Notes: generated from the sequence alone by a model not told the origin. A stretch of DNA of 64,000 bases from Intestinibacter bartlettii (GCA_025148965.1 CP102273.1:1364001-1428000), one strand, 5' to 3'; counted from the first letter of the stretch, positions 33,939 to 41,794 are shown. Program-made: numbers and translations.

Positions 33939-35090
33939 ATGAAGAAATTTATAGGTGTATTTTTAGCAATAATACTTATTATTAGCCAAAGTACTCTAGT
34001 ATTTGCAGATAAAAATGGAGCAAATTTAAATCTAAAATGTAAATCAGCTGTGCTTATGGATGTTACAAGCGGTAAGGTATTATACGAAAAAAATTGTCAT
34101 GAAAAATTACCGCCAGCAAGTGTAACGAAAGTAATGACTATGCTTTTAATATGTGAAGCAGTTGAAAGCAATAAAATAAAATTAACTGATGAGGTAACAG
34201 TAAGTGAAACTGCATCATCAATGGGAGGAAGCCAAATATTCTTAGAGCCTAATGAAACTCAAACAGTAGACACATTATTAAAAGGAATAGCTGTGGCTTC
34301 TGCTAATGATGCCTGTGTTGCTATGGCAGAATATATAGGCGGCAGTATAGAAGGCTTTGTAGATATGATGAATAATAAAGCTAAAGAACTTGGAATGAAA
34401 GACACTAACTTTGTAAATACAAATGGCCTTCCAGTAGACAATCACTATACATCAGCATATGACATAGCTCTTATGTCTAGAGAATTACTAAAACATGAAA
34501 TGATAGAAAAATACTTGACTACATGGATGGATAAAGTAGTAGTAGGTAAAAAACAAGCTACAATAGGGCTTGCAAATACAAATAAAATGATAAAATACTA
34601 TAACGGTGCAACAGGAGTTAAAACTGGATTTACAGGAGAGGCAAAATACTGTGTATCAGCATCAGCAAAAAGAGGAAAAACCCATTTAGTATCAGTAGTA
34701 CTTAGAGGTGAAACATCTCAAGAAAGATTCAAAGATGCATCTACTCTTTTAGATTATGGATTTGCAAACTATGAAAGTGTAAAAATATGTTCAAAAGATC
34801 AAAAACTATATACTTTAAAAATGAGAAAAGCAGATAGTGAACAAATTGACTTAGTTGCAAAAGACGATTTAGGAATACTTATTAAAAAAGGCGAATCAAA
34901 GAACTTTACTAAAAAGATAAAAGTAAATGAAGATATAAAACTACCTGTTAAAAAGGGAAGTGTATTAGGTAAAGCTATGATTTATCAAGACGGTAAATTA
35001 ATAGATGAAGTTGAACTTGTAAATAATAAAGATATAGAAAAAGCAAGTTATATACAAATGTTAAAGAGATTGGCACAAGATATAATATAA
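33939..35090 (+). CDS. dacF: D-alanyl-D-alanine carboxypeptidase DacF-like (PBP, S11)
   Basis: Trims the terminal D-Ala of peptidoglycan stem peptides. The 383-aa protein has a signal peptide (~1-23, cleavage near VFA-DK), then the S11 catalytic motifs: SVTK (S61-K64), SAND (the SxN motif) and VKTGFTGEA (KTG). A C-terminal beta domain (PBP5_C type) and a short C-terminal amphipathic helix (KASYIQMLKRLAQDII) probably anchor it to the membrane. GAGGTGAC precedes the ATG. In B. subtilis DacF is sporulation-specific; whether that applies here is inference. Confidence 0.93.
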   Translation: MKKFIGVFLAIILIISQSTLVFADKNGANLNLKCKSAVLMDVTSGKVLYEKNCHEKLPPASVTKVMTMLLICEAVESNKIKLTDEVTVSETASSMGGSQIFLEPNETQTVDTLLKGIAVASANDACVAMAEYIGGSIEGFVDMMNNKAKELGMKDTNFVNTNGLPVDNHYTSAYDIALMSRELLKHEMIEKYLTTWMDKVVVGKKQATIGLANTNKMIKYYNGATGVKTGFTGEAKYCVSASAKRGKTHLVSVVLRGETSQERFKDASTLLDYGFANYESVKICSKDQKLYTLKMRKADSEQIDLVAKDDLGILIKKGESKNFTKKIKVNEDIKLPVKKGSVLGKAMIYQDGKLIDEVELVNNKDIEKASYIQMLKRLAQDII

Positions 35091-35108
35091 TCATATATAA
35101 TTTAAAGA

Positions 35109-35152
35109 GATACCCCTTTATAAAATATAAAACTTATAAAGGGGTATTTTTA
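35109..35152 (+). terminator. Terminator after dacF
   Basis: ATACCCCTTTATAA pairs with TTATAAAGGGGTAT, followed by TTTTTAT. Confidence 0.85.
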
Positions 35153-35270
35153 TATATTCTTATAATAGAATAATAATTAAATTACTATTTATATTTAAAT
35201 TATTTTGATTAAAAATACTATAATTGATATAATAATAGTATTATCTAAAAAATAATAGGAGAGAAATTAA

Positions 35271-35870
35271 ATGAATTATTTAAGTGACTTATTAGTATCA
35301 CTAGTAGGAATAGCATTTGCGATGACAATACATGAATTTGGTCATGCGTTTGCAGCTTATTTACTAGGAGACGATACAGCCAAAAGAGCAGGAAGAATGA
35401 CGATTAACCCTGCTAACCATATAGATATAGTGGGTCTAGTTATGCTTATGATATTCCATTTTGGATGGGCAAAACCAGTACCTGTAAATCCAAACAATTT
35501 TAAAAACTATAGAGTAGGAAACTTTATAGTTTCATTAGCTGGAGCAGCTGGGAATTTAGTAGGCGCAATAATTTGTGCTCTTATATTAAAATTCAGTCCA
35601 ATGTATTCTATAAGCATAATAGCAGCTACAGCTTTAAATTATAATTTATGGTTTGCAGCATTTAACTTACTTCCAGTCCCACCACTTGATGGATGGGGTG
35701 TTATATCTAGCTTTTTACCTTATAAATTTAGAGATTTTGAAATTAAATACGAAAATATAGGATATTTAGTATTAATCGTATTATTAGTTACAAATTTAGG
35801 TTCTTATATAACATCTCCATTAGTTAAATTATTCTGGTCAATAGTAGTTAAAGTAACAGGTATATATTAG
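35271..35870 (+). CDS. Site-2 protease family membrane metallopeptidase (M50, YwhC-like)
   Basis: A 199-aa polytopic protein with four to six membrane segments. The zinc motif HEFGH is in the first helix (H21, E22, H25), and the third-ligand motif NLLPVPPLDG lies at ~128-137. It belongs to the short M50B group that lacks a PDZ domain; substrates are unknown. AGGAGAG precedes the ATG. scpA begins at the base right after its stop codon, so the two are cotranscribed and probably coupled, a linkage seen across clostridia. Confidence 0.9.
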   Translation: MNYLSDLLVSLVGIAFAMTIHEFGHAFAAYLLGDDTAKRAGRMTINPANHIDIVGLVMLMIFHFGWAKPVPVNPNNFKNYRVGNFIVSLAGAAGNLVGAIICALILKFSPMYSISIIAATALNYNLWFAAFNLLPVPPLDGWGVISSFLPYKFRDFEIKYENIGYLVLIVLLVTNLGSYITSPLVKLFWSIVVKVTGIY

Positions 35871-36602
35871 ATGAAATACAGCATACATTTAAACGTATAT
35901 GATGGGCCTTTAGATTTGCTTTGTGATATGATATCTAAACAAAAGATAGATATAAAAGATATTTCAATAATCGAAATTACAAAGCAATATCTAGCATATA
36001 TAAATATGTTAGAGGCTATGGATTTAGAAGTTACAAGTGATTTTATAACAATGGCAACAAAGCTATTAGAAATAAAATCAAAATATCTATTATTCTCACA
36101 AAGAGAATTAGATGAAGAAGAAGATCCAAGACTTGAACTTATGGAGCAATTAAAAGAATATAAGAAATATAAAAAAGCTAGTGAAGTATTAAAAGACAGT
36201 GTAGATTATTTAAATCAGCCTTATTATAGAAATAGAGAAGAAATTATTATAGATGATAAAGTAGATTTAAACGAAATATCTATTGAATCTATAAAATCTA
36301 TACTGCCATACATATTTAAGGTGAAAAATATTGAAGAAGAAAACGAAACAAAAAAAGACGAGAGATTAAACAAAATAGTAAGAGGAAAAATAATATCTGT
36401 TGAAGAAAAGATAGAATATATACAAAATATATTAACTACAGCAGATAAAATAAGCTTTAACAATATAATAAAAGATAATACAAAAGATGAAGTGATAGCT
36501 ACATTTTTATCACTACTTGAGCTTATAAAATCTAAGGAAATTGTGGTAGTACAAGAAAACTTCTTTGAAGATATTATTATTAAAAAGAATTTGGAGAATT
36601 AA
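35871..36602 (+). CDS. scpA: Segregation and condensation protein ScpA
   Basis: Kleisin subunit of the SMC-ScpAB condensin; it bridges SMC heads. The 243-aa product starts YSIHLNVYDGPLDLLCDMISKQKIDIKDISI, followed by FITMATKLLEIKSKYLL (N-terminal SMC-binding region), a variable acidic linker, and a winged-helix C-terminus (DEVIATFLSLLELIKSKEIVVVQ). No ribosome site separates it from the upstream stop, which implies coupling. scpB follows one base after the stop. Confidence 0.96.
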   Translation: MKYSIHLNVYDGPLDLLCDMISKQKIDIKDISIIEITKQYLAYINMLEAMDLEVTSDFITMATKLLEIKSKYLLFSQRELDEEEDPRLELMEQLKEYKKYKKASEVLKDSVDYLNQPYYRNREEIIIDDKVDLNEISIESIKSILPYIFKVKNIEEENETKKDERLNKIVRGKIISVEEKIEYIQNILTTADKISFNNIIKDNTKDEVIATFLSLLELIKSKEIVVVQENFFEDIIIKKNLEN

Positions 36603-36603
36603 T

Positions 36604-37137
36604 ATGAGCAGAAGTGAAATAAAATCTATTATAGAATCAATAATGTTTGCATATGGAGAACCAATAAGTGTAAAAGAATTAAATTATGCCATTAATGAAG
36701 AACTTTCTCCAAAAGAAATAGAATATATGTTAAATTTATTGAAAGATGAATATGAGGAGCAAAATCGAGGTATACAAATTATAAAATTAGAAGATAGATA
36801 TCAAATGTGTACAAATAAAGATTATACTCCATATATAAAAAAGGTACTAGAACCTAAAAGAAAAAAGACTTTAAGTCAAGCTACTTTAGAGACGCTGACT
36901 ATAATTGCATATAAACAACCTATAACAAAAGTCGAAATAGAAAATATAAGGGGAGTTAAATGTGATAAGGTCTTACAAACTCTTCTTGAAAATTCTTTAA
37001 TTAGAGAAGCTGGTAGATTAAATAAAATAGGAAAACCTATAATATATAAAACTACAGATGAGTTTTTAAAACTTCTAAATATAGAAAAATTAGAAGATTT
37101 ACCGCCTATTGAAGAATTTGAAGAAAATATAGATTAA
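36604..37137 (+). CDS. scpB: Segregation and condensation protein ScpB
   Basis: Winged-helix partner that dimerises and binds ScpA. The 177-aa protein has IKSIIESIMFAYGEPISVKEL, NRGIQIIKLEDRYQMCTNKDY, LSQATLETLTIIAYKQPITKVEIENIRGVKCDKVL and IREAGRLNKIGKPIIYKTTDEF. An alternative upstream ATG at 36565 lies within scpA; the ATG at 36604 has TTGGAGAA before it and starts immediately after scpA. Together with smc at the left edge, all condensin genes are in this window. Confidence 0.96.
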   Translation: MSRSEIKSIIESIMFAYGEPISVKELNYAINEELSPKEIEYMLNLLKDEYEEQNRGIQIIKLEDRYQMCTNKDYTPYIKKVLEPKRKKTLSQATLETLTIIAYKQPITKVEIENIRGVKCDKVLQTLLENSLIREAGRLNKIGKPIIYKTTDEFLKLLNIEKLEDLPPIEEFEENID

Positions 37138-37157
37138 TTTTTACAGGGGGAAGCAAT

Positions 37158-37355
37158 ATGAAAAATATAAGTTTACCATTAATAATAGGGGCAGTAATGT
37201 GTGTGGCAAGTATATTATTTGGAGTTAATACAATAAATTCTGGGGGTACTGTAAAAGGTATATTATGGATGGTTGCAGCCTTATGCTGGGCATCTTTTGT
37301 AAGAAATGTATTTAGAAAAAATAACAACCAAAATAATAGACAAAATAATAAATAA
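37158..37355 (+). CDS. Small two-helix membrane protein, unknown
   Basis: A 65-aa protein with two hydrophobic segments (~6-24 and ~33-48) separated by a short turn (NSGGTVKG), and an Asn/Gln-rich polar tail (FRKNNNQNNRQNNK). AGGGGGAAG precedes the ATG. It follows scpB by 20 bases with no terminator, so it is probably the last gene of the M50-scpA-scpB transcript, which ends at the hairpin at 37420-37450. I do not recognise a family. Confidence 0.75.
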   Translation: MKNISLPLIIGAVMCVASILFGVNTINSGGTVKGILWMVAALCWASFVRNVFRKNNNQNNRQNNK

Positions 37356-37419
37356 GATATTTATATTAATTTTAAAATTTATATCTATATTATAAAGAAT
37401 ATTTACTTTAAAGAAATTA

Positions 37420-37450
37420 AAAAATGTTGCATGAAAATGCAACATTTTTT
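37420..37450. terminator. Bidirectional terminator
   Basis: AAAAATGTTGCAT pairs with ATGCAACATTTTT around GAAA. T's follow on the + strand, and on the - strand TTTTTTAATTTC follows, so it can end transcripts from both sides: the scpB operon and the 47-aa gene with its repeat-containing 3' region. Confidence 0.85.
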
Positions 37451-37560
37451 ATAATGCATAGGAAATTATAATCAGCTTTAAATTGGGATAAATATAATTT
37501 CCGTTAATGCATTTCAAAAAAATCTACATTTTTAAAGGTCTTTAGGATAAAGATTTTTTT
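37451..37560. repeat. Structured tandem repeat, copy 1
   Basis: A 110-nt unit made of two hairpins. Hairpin A: AATGCAT (37453-37459) plus GGAAATTATA (37461-37470) pairs with TATAATTTCC (37493-37502) plus ATGCATT (37507-37513), with a small asymmetric internal loop and a 22-nt apical loop. Hairpin B: AAAAAAATCT (37516-37525) pairs with AGATTTTTTT (37551-37560) around a 25-nt loop. Copy 2 follows directly. It lies between convergent genes and contains no plausible coding sequence. It might be a structured 3' UTR, a small RNA or a REP-like element. Confidence 0.8.
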
Positions 37561-37671
37561 ATAACACATAGGAAATTATATTCATTTATAGATTGTGGAT
37601 AAGTATAATTTTCGTATATGTGTTTCAAAGAAATCTACATCTTTAAGGTTCTTTAGAATAAAGATTTCTTT
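37561..37671. repeat. Structured tandem repeat, copy 2
   Basis: A 111-nt unit, head-to-tail with copy 1, with the same two hairpins. Hairpin A: AACACAT (37563-37569) plus GGAAATTATA (37571-37580) pairs with TATAATTTTC (37604-37613) plus ATGTGTT (37618-37624). Hairpin B: AAAGAAATCT (37627-37636) pairs with AGATTTCTTT (37662-37671). Relative to copy 1, two neighbouring pairs in A (T-A to C-G, G-C to A-T) and one in B (A-T to G-C) changed on both strands, which keeps the pairing. The unit ends 8 bases from the stop codon of the - strand 47-aa gene. Confidence 0.8.
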
Positions 37672-37679
37672 ATTTATCA

Positions 37680-37823
37680 CTATTCCTCATCTTCGCCAAA
37701 TGTATCGTAATAAAGCGCTTTTATTTCTTCTTCAGATTTCTCTTGTAAAGAATCTGAAATATCCTTGTGTGCAATTATAAGATAGTAGTTGATTAATTCA
37801 TCTGCCATTATAGATATATCCAT
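37680..37823 (-). CDS. Small acidic protein, 47 aa, unknown
   Basis: On the - strand an AGGAGGG ribosome site lies six bases before an ATG at 37823. The frame (MDISIMADELINYYLIIAHK at the start, FGEDEE at the end) runs 47 codons to TAG. It is acidic, predicted helical and has no membrane segment. A possible extended -10, TGCTACAAT, lies ~70 bases upstream on the same strand. Downstream transcription enters the tandem structured repeats and would stop at the bidirectional hairpin 37420-37450. I do not recognise a family. The perfect ribosome site and clean spacing make it a credible gene. Confidence 0.65.
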   Translation of the reverse strand: MDISIMADELINYYLIIAHKDISDSLQEKSEEEIKALYYDTFGEDEE

Positions 37824-38019
37824 TTTGCCCTCCTATAGTCATTATTAGAAATTTAAATAAAATTTATTTATAAGGTGATTGTAGCACATATTATCTTTAA
37901 AATATATTTAAAAATAATATATTAAAAAATATACTGTAAAATTTAAAATAAATTAGTATTTTATATGAAAAAAGGGAATAGTAATAATGATTAAGAAGAA
38001 AGTTGCAAAGAGGTGTAAA

Positions 38020-38157
38020 ATGGACATTATAAGAGAAGCGACAAAATTAAAAGAAATAGCTTTATCAATAGCTAAAACTAAAGGAATAAGCAATTTAGAA
38101 GCATGGCCTGAAGCTATTTCAATTTATAAATTAAAATACGAAAATTATTTTGAATAA
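38020..38157 (+). CDS. Small protein, 45 aa, unknown
   Basis: An AGAGGTG ribosome site precedes an ATG at 38020. The frame begins MDIIREATKLKEIALSIAKT, continues with a Trp/Pro turn (EAWPEA) and an aromatic tail (YKLKYENYFE), and ends at TAA. It is predicted to be mostly helical, with mixed charge and no membrane segment. An in-frame ATG at 37987 would add 11 basic residues, but its ribosome site is poor. A shared terminator lies 74 bases downstream. No family recognised; the coding call rests on the ribosome site and an amphipathic helix pattern. Confidence 0.55.
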   Translation: MDIIREATKLKEIALSIAKTKGISNLEAWPEAISIYKLKYENYFE

Positions 38158-38230
38158 GCTATGATTTATAAATTAAACTTTATGTTAAAAGCACGGAGTA
38201 AAATAAACTCACGACGATCTCCTTAAATTT

Positions 38231-38270
38231 AAAAGGAATACCAAAGTAATTCATTTTGGTATTCCTTTTT
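38231..38270. terminator. Bidirectional terminator before the sirtuin gene
   Basis: AAAAGGAATACCAAA pairs with TTTGGTATTCCTTTT, with A and T runs on both sides. It serves the 45-aa gene (+) and the sirtuin gene (-). The remaining 38158-38230 stretch shows nothing clear. Confidence 0.85.
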
Positions 38271-38298
38271 ATATCATAAATCATATTGATTAAATTTA

Positions 38299-39045
38299 CT
38301 ATTTATAAACATCTAAAACAGCTTCTTTTAAAACCTCCCCTATAGCATCATTTATAACTAAAGAAGCCTCATTATCATATCCAGTAGAACTTTTATTAAT
38401 TAAAACCATATCTTTTCCTCTATAATAATTTATAAAGCTAGCAGCAGGATAAACAACAAGAGAAGTCCCACCTATAATAAGCAAATCAGCAGAACTTATA
38501 GCTCTTATAGCGCCTTCAATAGTGGAATTATCTAATCCTTCTTCATATAAAACGACATCAGGTTTTACAACACCGCCACATTTATCACAATGAGGAATAT
38601 TTCCATCAAGAGCAAGCATAGAATCTAAGTCAAAGAATTTATGACATTTTGTGCAGTAATTTCTATGTACAGAACCGTGAAGCTCATAGACAGTTTTGCT
38701 CCCAGCCATTTGATGAAGTCCATCTATATTTTGAGTTACAACAGCTTTTAATTTGCCGATTTCTTCTAATTTTGCTAATGCTTTGTGTGCATTATTAGGT
38801 TTAGCATCTTGATATATTAATTTATCTTTATAAAATTTAAAAAATTCATCAGGATATCTCACAAAAAAAGTATGTGAAACTAATTGTTCAGGAGTGAAAT
38901 TTTTATTTAGTCTTTCACTAAATAATCCAGAGGAACTACGAAAATCAGGAATATTTGATTCGGTAGACACCCCGGCTCCACCAAAGAAAACTATATTATT
39001 GCTTTTTTGTATAAGTTCTTTTAATTGATTTATTTTATTGTTCAT
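38299..39045 (-). CDS. cobB: NAD-dependent protein deacylase, SIR2 family (CobB)
   Basis: Removes acyl groups from lysines using NAD+. The 248-aa protein shows the sirtuin signatures: FFGGAGVSTESNIPDFRS (NAD-binding GAGxS and DFR), VVTQNIDGLHQMAG, ELHGS with the catalytic His, a zinc ribbon CTKC...CDKC, VVKPDVVLYEE and IIGGTSLVVYPAASF. A longer frame upstream exists, but TAGGAGG places the start at the ATG at 39045. It stands alone on the - strand between the small-gene region and the autolysin, so the neighbours say nothing of its substrate. Confidence 0.95.
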   Translation of the reverse strand: MNNKINQLKELIQKSNNIVFFGGAGVSTESNIPDFRSSSGLFSERLNKNFTPEQLVSHTFFVRYPDEFFKFYKDKLIYQDAKPNNAHKALAKLEEIGKLKAVVTQNIDGLHQMAGSKTVYELHGSVHRNYCTKCHKFFDLDSMLALDGNIPHCDKCGGVVKPDVVLYEEGLDNSTIEGAIRAISSADLLIIGGTSLVVYPAASFINYYRGKDMVLINKSSTGYDNEASLVINDAIGEVLKEAVLDVYK

Positions 39046-39068
39046 CTTTTTACCTCCTAAATTATTAT

Positions 39069-39097
39069 TATATATATATGATATCAAATTATGCCAA
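39069..39097 (-). promoter_or_regulatory. Promoter of the sirtuin gene
   Basis: On the - strand: TTGGCA (39097-39092), 17-base spacer, TATATA (39074-39069). Confidence 0.6.
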
Positions 39098-39179
39098 ATT
39101 TATAAATAATTAAACAATTTGTATATATTTAAAAAATACTGTTCTATTATTTACCATCTTATGAAAAATTAAAAATAAA

Positions 39180-39208
39180 TTGTAAATACAGGAATATAGA
39201 TTTATAAT
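39180..39208 (+). promoter_or_regulatory. Promoter of the autolysin gene
   Basis: TTGTAA (39180-39185), 17-base spacer, perfect TATAAT (39203-39208), 45 bases before the start codon. Confidence 0.75.
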
Positions 39209-39252
39209 AATATAGAGTTAAATTGTAGAAAAAAGAAGGGAGATAAAGAAAA

Positions 39253-40914
39253 TTGTATAAAAAAGTATTATTAACTAGTGCAATTGTATTACCGATGACT
39301 ATGACAAGCATACATGCTCAATCAAGTCAAGGTATAATCACAGCATCATCATTGAATGCTAGATCGGGGGCATCTACATCTTACAGTATAAAATTTGTAC
39401 TTCATAAGGGGGATAAGGTAAATATAATAACTTTTTCTAATGGATGGTATAAAATAACTACAGACAACAACAAAACAGGTTGGGTAAGTTCTAAATATGT
39501 AGAAGTTCAAAATACTACGACTATTAAATATGTATCAGCATCATCTCTTAATATGAGAAAAGGTCCATCAACAAGTTATAGTGTAATAACTACTTTAACA
39601 AAAGGCGAGGAAGTTGAAGTTATATCAGAAGAAAATGGATGGGCTAAAATAAATCACAATTCTAAAATAGGATATGTATCAAGCAAATATTTATCAGACG
39701 AAAAGCCAGTAAAAATAACAATAAAATATGTAAATGTGGACTCTTTAAATATAAGAGAAGGTGCAGGAACAAGTTATAAAATATTAGGTACATATAACCA
39801 CGGAGATGAAGTAAAAGTAGTATCAATAGATGGAAATTGGGCAAAAATACAATATAAGGACGGATATGCTTATATTTCAAATAAATATCTATCAGATGAA
39901 AAACCAGTAAAAGTAACAATAAAATACGTAAAAGCAGACACTTTAAACATAAGAGAAGGTGCAGGAACAAGTTATAAAATATTAGGAACATATAAAAAAG
40001 GCCAAGAGGTAAAAGTAGTATCGATAGATGGAGACTGGGCAAAAATCCAATATGAAGATGGATATGCATATATCTCAAATAAATATTTAGTTGATAAAAT
40101 GCCAACAGACTCAGAAAACGATAACAAAGACAACAATGTTGTTGGAGATGTTATAATAAATGAAAATTTAAATTATTCATTTGATGCTATGGTAGATTAT
40201 GAATATAAATTATCACAACAAGGATACAATAGAATTAAAGCTAATTTATCTACAAATAATCAAAACTCTACAAAGTATTTACAAGCTACAAGAGAAGATT
40301 TAAGTAAGTATTTAAATCCACAGACATTTAGTACAAATGCTAATGGAAGGCTACAATTCTTAAAAATAGATAAATATCGTGAAGGAATAACAGCAAGCGA
40401 ATTAAATGCATTCTTTAATAAATACTGTAAATCAAATAGTGTATTTATTAACAAAGGACAAGCATTTGTAGATGCAGCTAAAAAACATAATTTAGATGTA
40501 AGTTACTTAGTTGCAGCATCTATGGTTGAAACAGGATATGGAAGTTCAGTTCTTTCTCAAGGAGTTTATGTAGATGGAGAAAACGGAGAAAAAGTAAAAG
40601 TTTATAACTTCTTTGGAATATCTGCATTTGATGGAACAGCTGTATCATCAGCTTCTCAATATGCTTATAAAAAAGGATGGACTACAGTTGATAAAACTAT
40701 AGAAGGTTCTGCAAAATGGTTATCAACTAATTATATACATAGCACTAAATACAAACAAAATACTTTATATAAAATGAGATGGAGTTATAATACAGGTCAT
40801 CAATATGCAACTGATGTAAGTTGGGCACATATTATAGCAAAAGTAATGAACAACATAATACCTTATTATGATAACTCTGTTAGTTTAGAATTTTTAATAC
40901 CAAATTATAAATAA
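39253..40914 (+). CDS. acd: Secreted SH3-domain N-acetylglucosaminidase (Acd-like autolysin)
   Basis: A 553-aa peptidoglycan hydrolase. A signal peptide (~1-22, ending SIHA-QS) is followed by four bacterial SH3 domains (~26-82, ~90-147, ~155-212, ~223-280), each with the pattern SLN(I/M/A)R-G-STSY. SH3-3 and SH3-4 are nearly identical. After a linker, a glucosaminidase domain of the LytG/FlgJ-like family occupies the C-terminus (~375-540), with AAKKHNLDVSYLVAASMVETGYGSS holding the likely catalytic Glu, and YNFFGISAFDG. Layout and position before polC fit C. difficile Acd, which cleaves GlcNAc linkages. It starts with TTG after AAGGGAG. Confidence 0.85.
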   Translation: MYKKVLLTSAIVLPMTMTSIHAQSSQGIITASSLNARSGASTSYSIKFVLHKGDKVNIITFSNGWYKITTDNNKTGWVSSKYVEVQNTTTIKYVSASSLNMRKGPSTSYSVITTLTKGEEVEVISEENGWAKINHNSKIGYVSSKYLSDEKPVKITIKYVNVDSLNIREGAGTSYKILGTYNHGDEVKVVSIDGNWAKIQYKDGYAYISNKYLSDEKPVKVTIKYVKADTLNIREGAGTSYKILGTYKKGQEVKVVSIDGDWAKIQYEDGYAYISNKYLVDKMPTDSENDNKDNNVVGDVIINENLNYSFDAMVDYEYKLSQQGYNRIKANLSTNNQNSTKYLQATREDLSKYLNPQTFSTNANGRLQFLKIDKYREGITASELNAFFNKYCKSNSVFINKGQAFVDAAKKHNLDVSYLVAASMVETGYGSSVLSQGVYVDGENGEKVKVYNFFGISAFDGTAVSSASQYAYKKGWTTVDKTIEGSAKWLSTNYIHSTKYKQNTLYKMRWSYNTGHQYATDVSWAHIIAKVMNNIIPYYDNSVSLEFLIPNYK

Positions 40915-40920
40915 TTAAAG

Positions 40921-40952
40921 AAAGGGAAATCTAAATATAGGTTTCCCTTTTT
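40921..40952. terminator. Bidirectional terminator after the autolysin gene
   Basis: AAAGGGAAATC pairs with GGTTTCCCTTT and is followed by T's. On the - strand it follows the stop of the HEIGH-motif gene. Confidence 0.8.
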
Positions 40953-40954
40953 GA

Positions 40955-41623
40955 TTATAAAAGTGATTTTATATATTTTTCAACATTATTTTCAGCAACT
41001 ATATCTTTTAAATTACCGTAATTATAAGTTGCTAGAGCATATTCTTTTATTTTTTCAAAAATATATCTTTCAGTATCACTTTGAAAATTTGCAATAGTTT
41101 TTCCAATATTCCATGCATTTATTTCTCTTGTAACATTATTTTTCTTAAATTGTATAATAGAATCTTCAATCTCTAGGGGAAGATTTTTTTTATAATAATA
41201 ATCATCTTTTAAATCGATATTGTATTTTATTATTCCATTTGCGATTGATAAAATAATTTCATTAGAAGCGGATTTTATATTGCTTAAATTGGGATCTAGT
41301 AAATGGCCTATTTCATGAGATAAAGCACTTTTAGCTATTGAAAATATATTTTGTTTTGAAATTTCGATATTTTTAGTATTAAATGAATTTATAAAGAAAT
41401 AAAAATTATAACAAAATGATAAAAATCCCCTTTTAGATATAATCACAACACCTAGTTTAGGAAGGGCGCAAATTGGGATATTAGCGTTTTTATAATAAAA
41501 TAAATGAACAGATTTTTTATTTACATCAATTTCTGACAATGCTTTTGTAAATAACTTTTTGCCCCTTAACTCTTCATAATAAATAGGTATTTTCTTTAAA
41601 TCGTATATATTTGAACAAGTCAT
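40955..41623 (-). CDS. Predicted zinc metallopeptidase-like protein (HEIGH motif), unknown
   Basis: A 222-aa protein with SHEIGHLLDP (H103, E104, H107, D110), the zincin HExxH motif. A later acidic motif, REINAWNIGK (~160), could supply a third Glu ligand as in ImmA/IrrE-type peptidases. The middle contains an aromatic, moderately hydrophobic segment (FLSFCYNFYFFINSF), and there is no signal peptide, so it is probably cytoplasmic. The longer upstream frame is rejected because TTGGAGG precedes the ATG at 41623. It is divergent from polC and convergent with acd. No partner such as a phage-type repressor is adjacent. The family placement is tentative. Confidence 0.55.
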   Translation of the reverse strand: MTCSNIYDLKKIPIYYEELRGKKLFTKALSEIDVNKKSVHLFYYKNANIPICALPKLGVVIISKRGFLSFCYNFYFFINSFNTKNIEISKQNIFSIAKSALSHEIGHLLDPNLSNIKSASNEIILSIANGIIKYNIDLKDDYYYKKNLPLEIEDSIIQFKKNNVTREINAWNIGKTIANFQSDTERYIFEKIKEYALATYNYGNLKDIVAENNVEKYIKSLL

Positions 41624-41727
41624 AGTATACCTCCAAATATAAGTCCTTATATATATAATATTAAAAAAAATCAAAAAATAGCTAATCCATAAAAAAATTT
41701 TATTAAATTATTTTAAAATTCAAGACC

Positions 41728-41756
41728 TTAAAAGATAATAAAAAATATGATATAAT
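41728..41756 (+). promoter_or_regulatory. polC promoter candidate
   Basis: TTAAAA (41728-41733), 17-base spacer, TATAAT (41751-41756) with an extended TGA. Confidence 0.5.
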
Positions 41757-41794
41757 TTTCTTCTATAAATACTGAGGTGAAAGGGGTGTCATAA

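Noticed and set aside
37451-37671. CRISPR-like array reading of the tandem repeat
   Set aside because: Only two units, no spacers, internal inverted repeats in each unit, and no cas genes in the window.
37595-37780. 61-aa + strand open frame across repeat copy 2
   Set aside because: It lies over the structured repeat and antisense to the 47-aa gene, has no ribosome site, and repeat copy 1 does not keep the frame.
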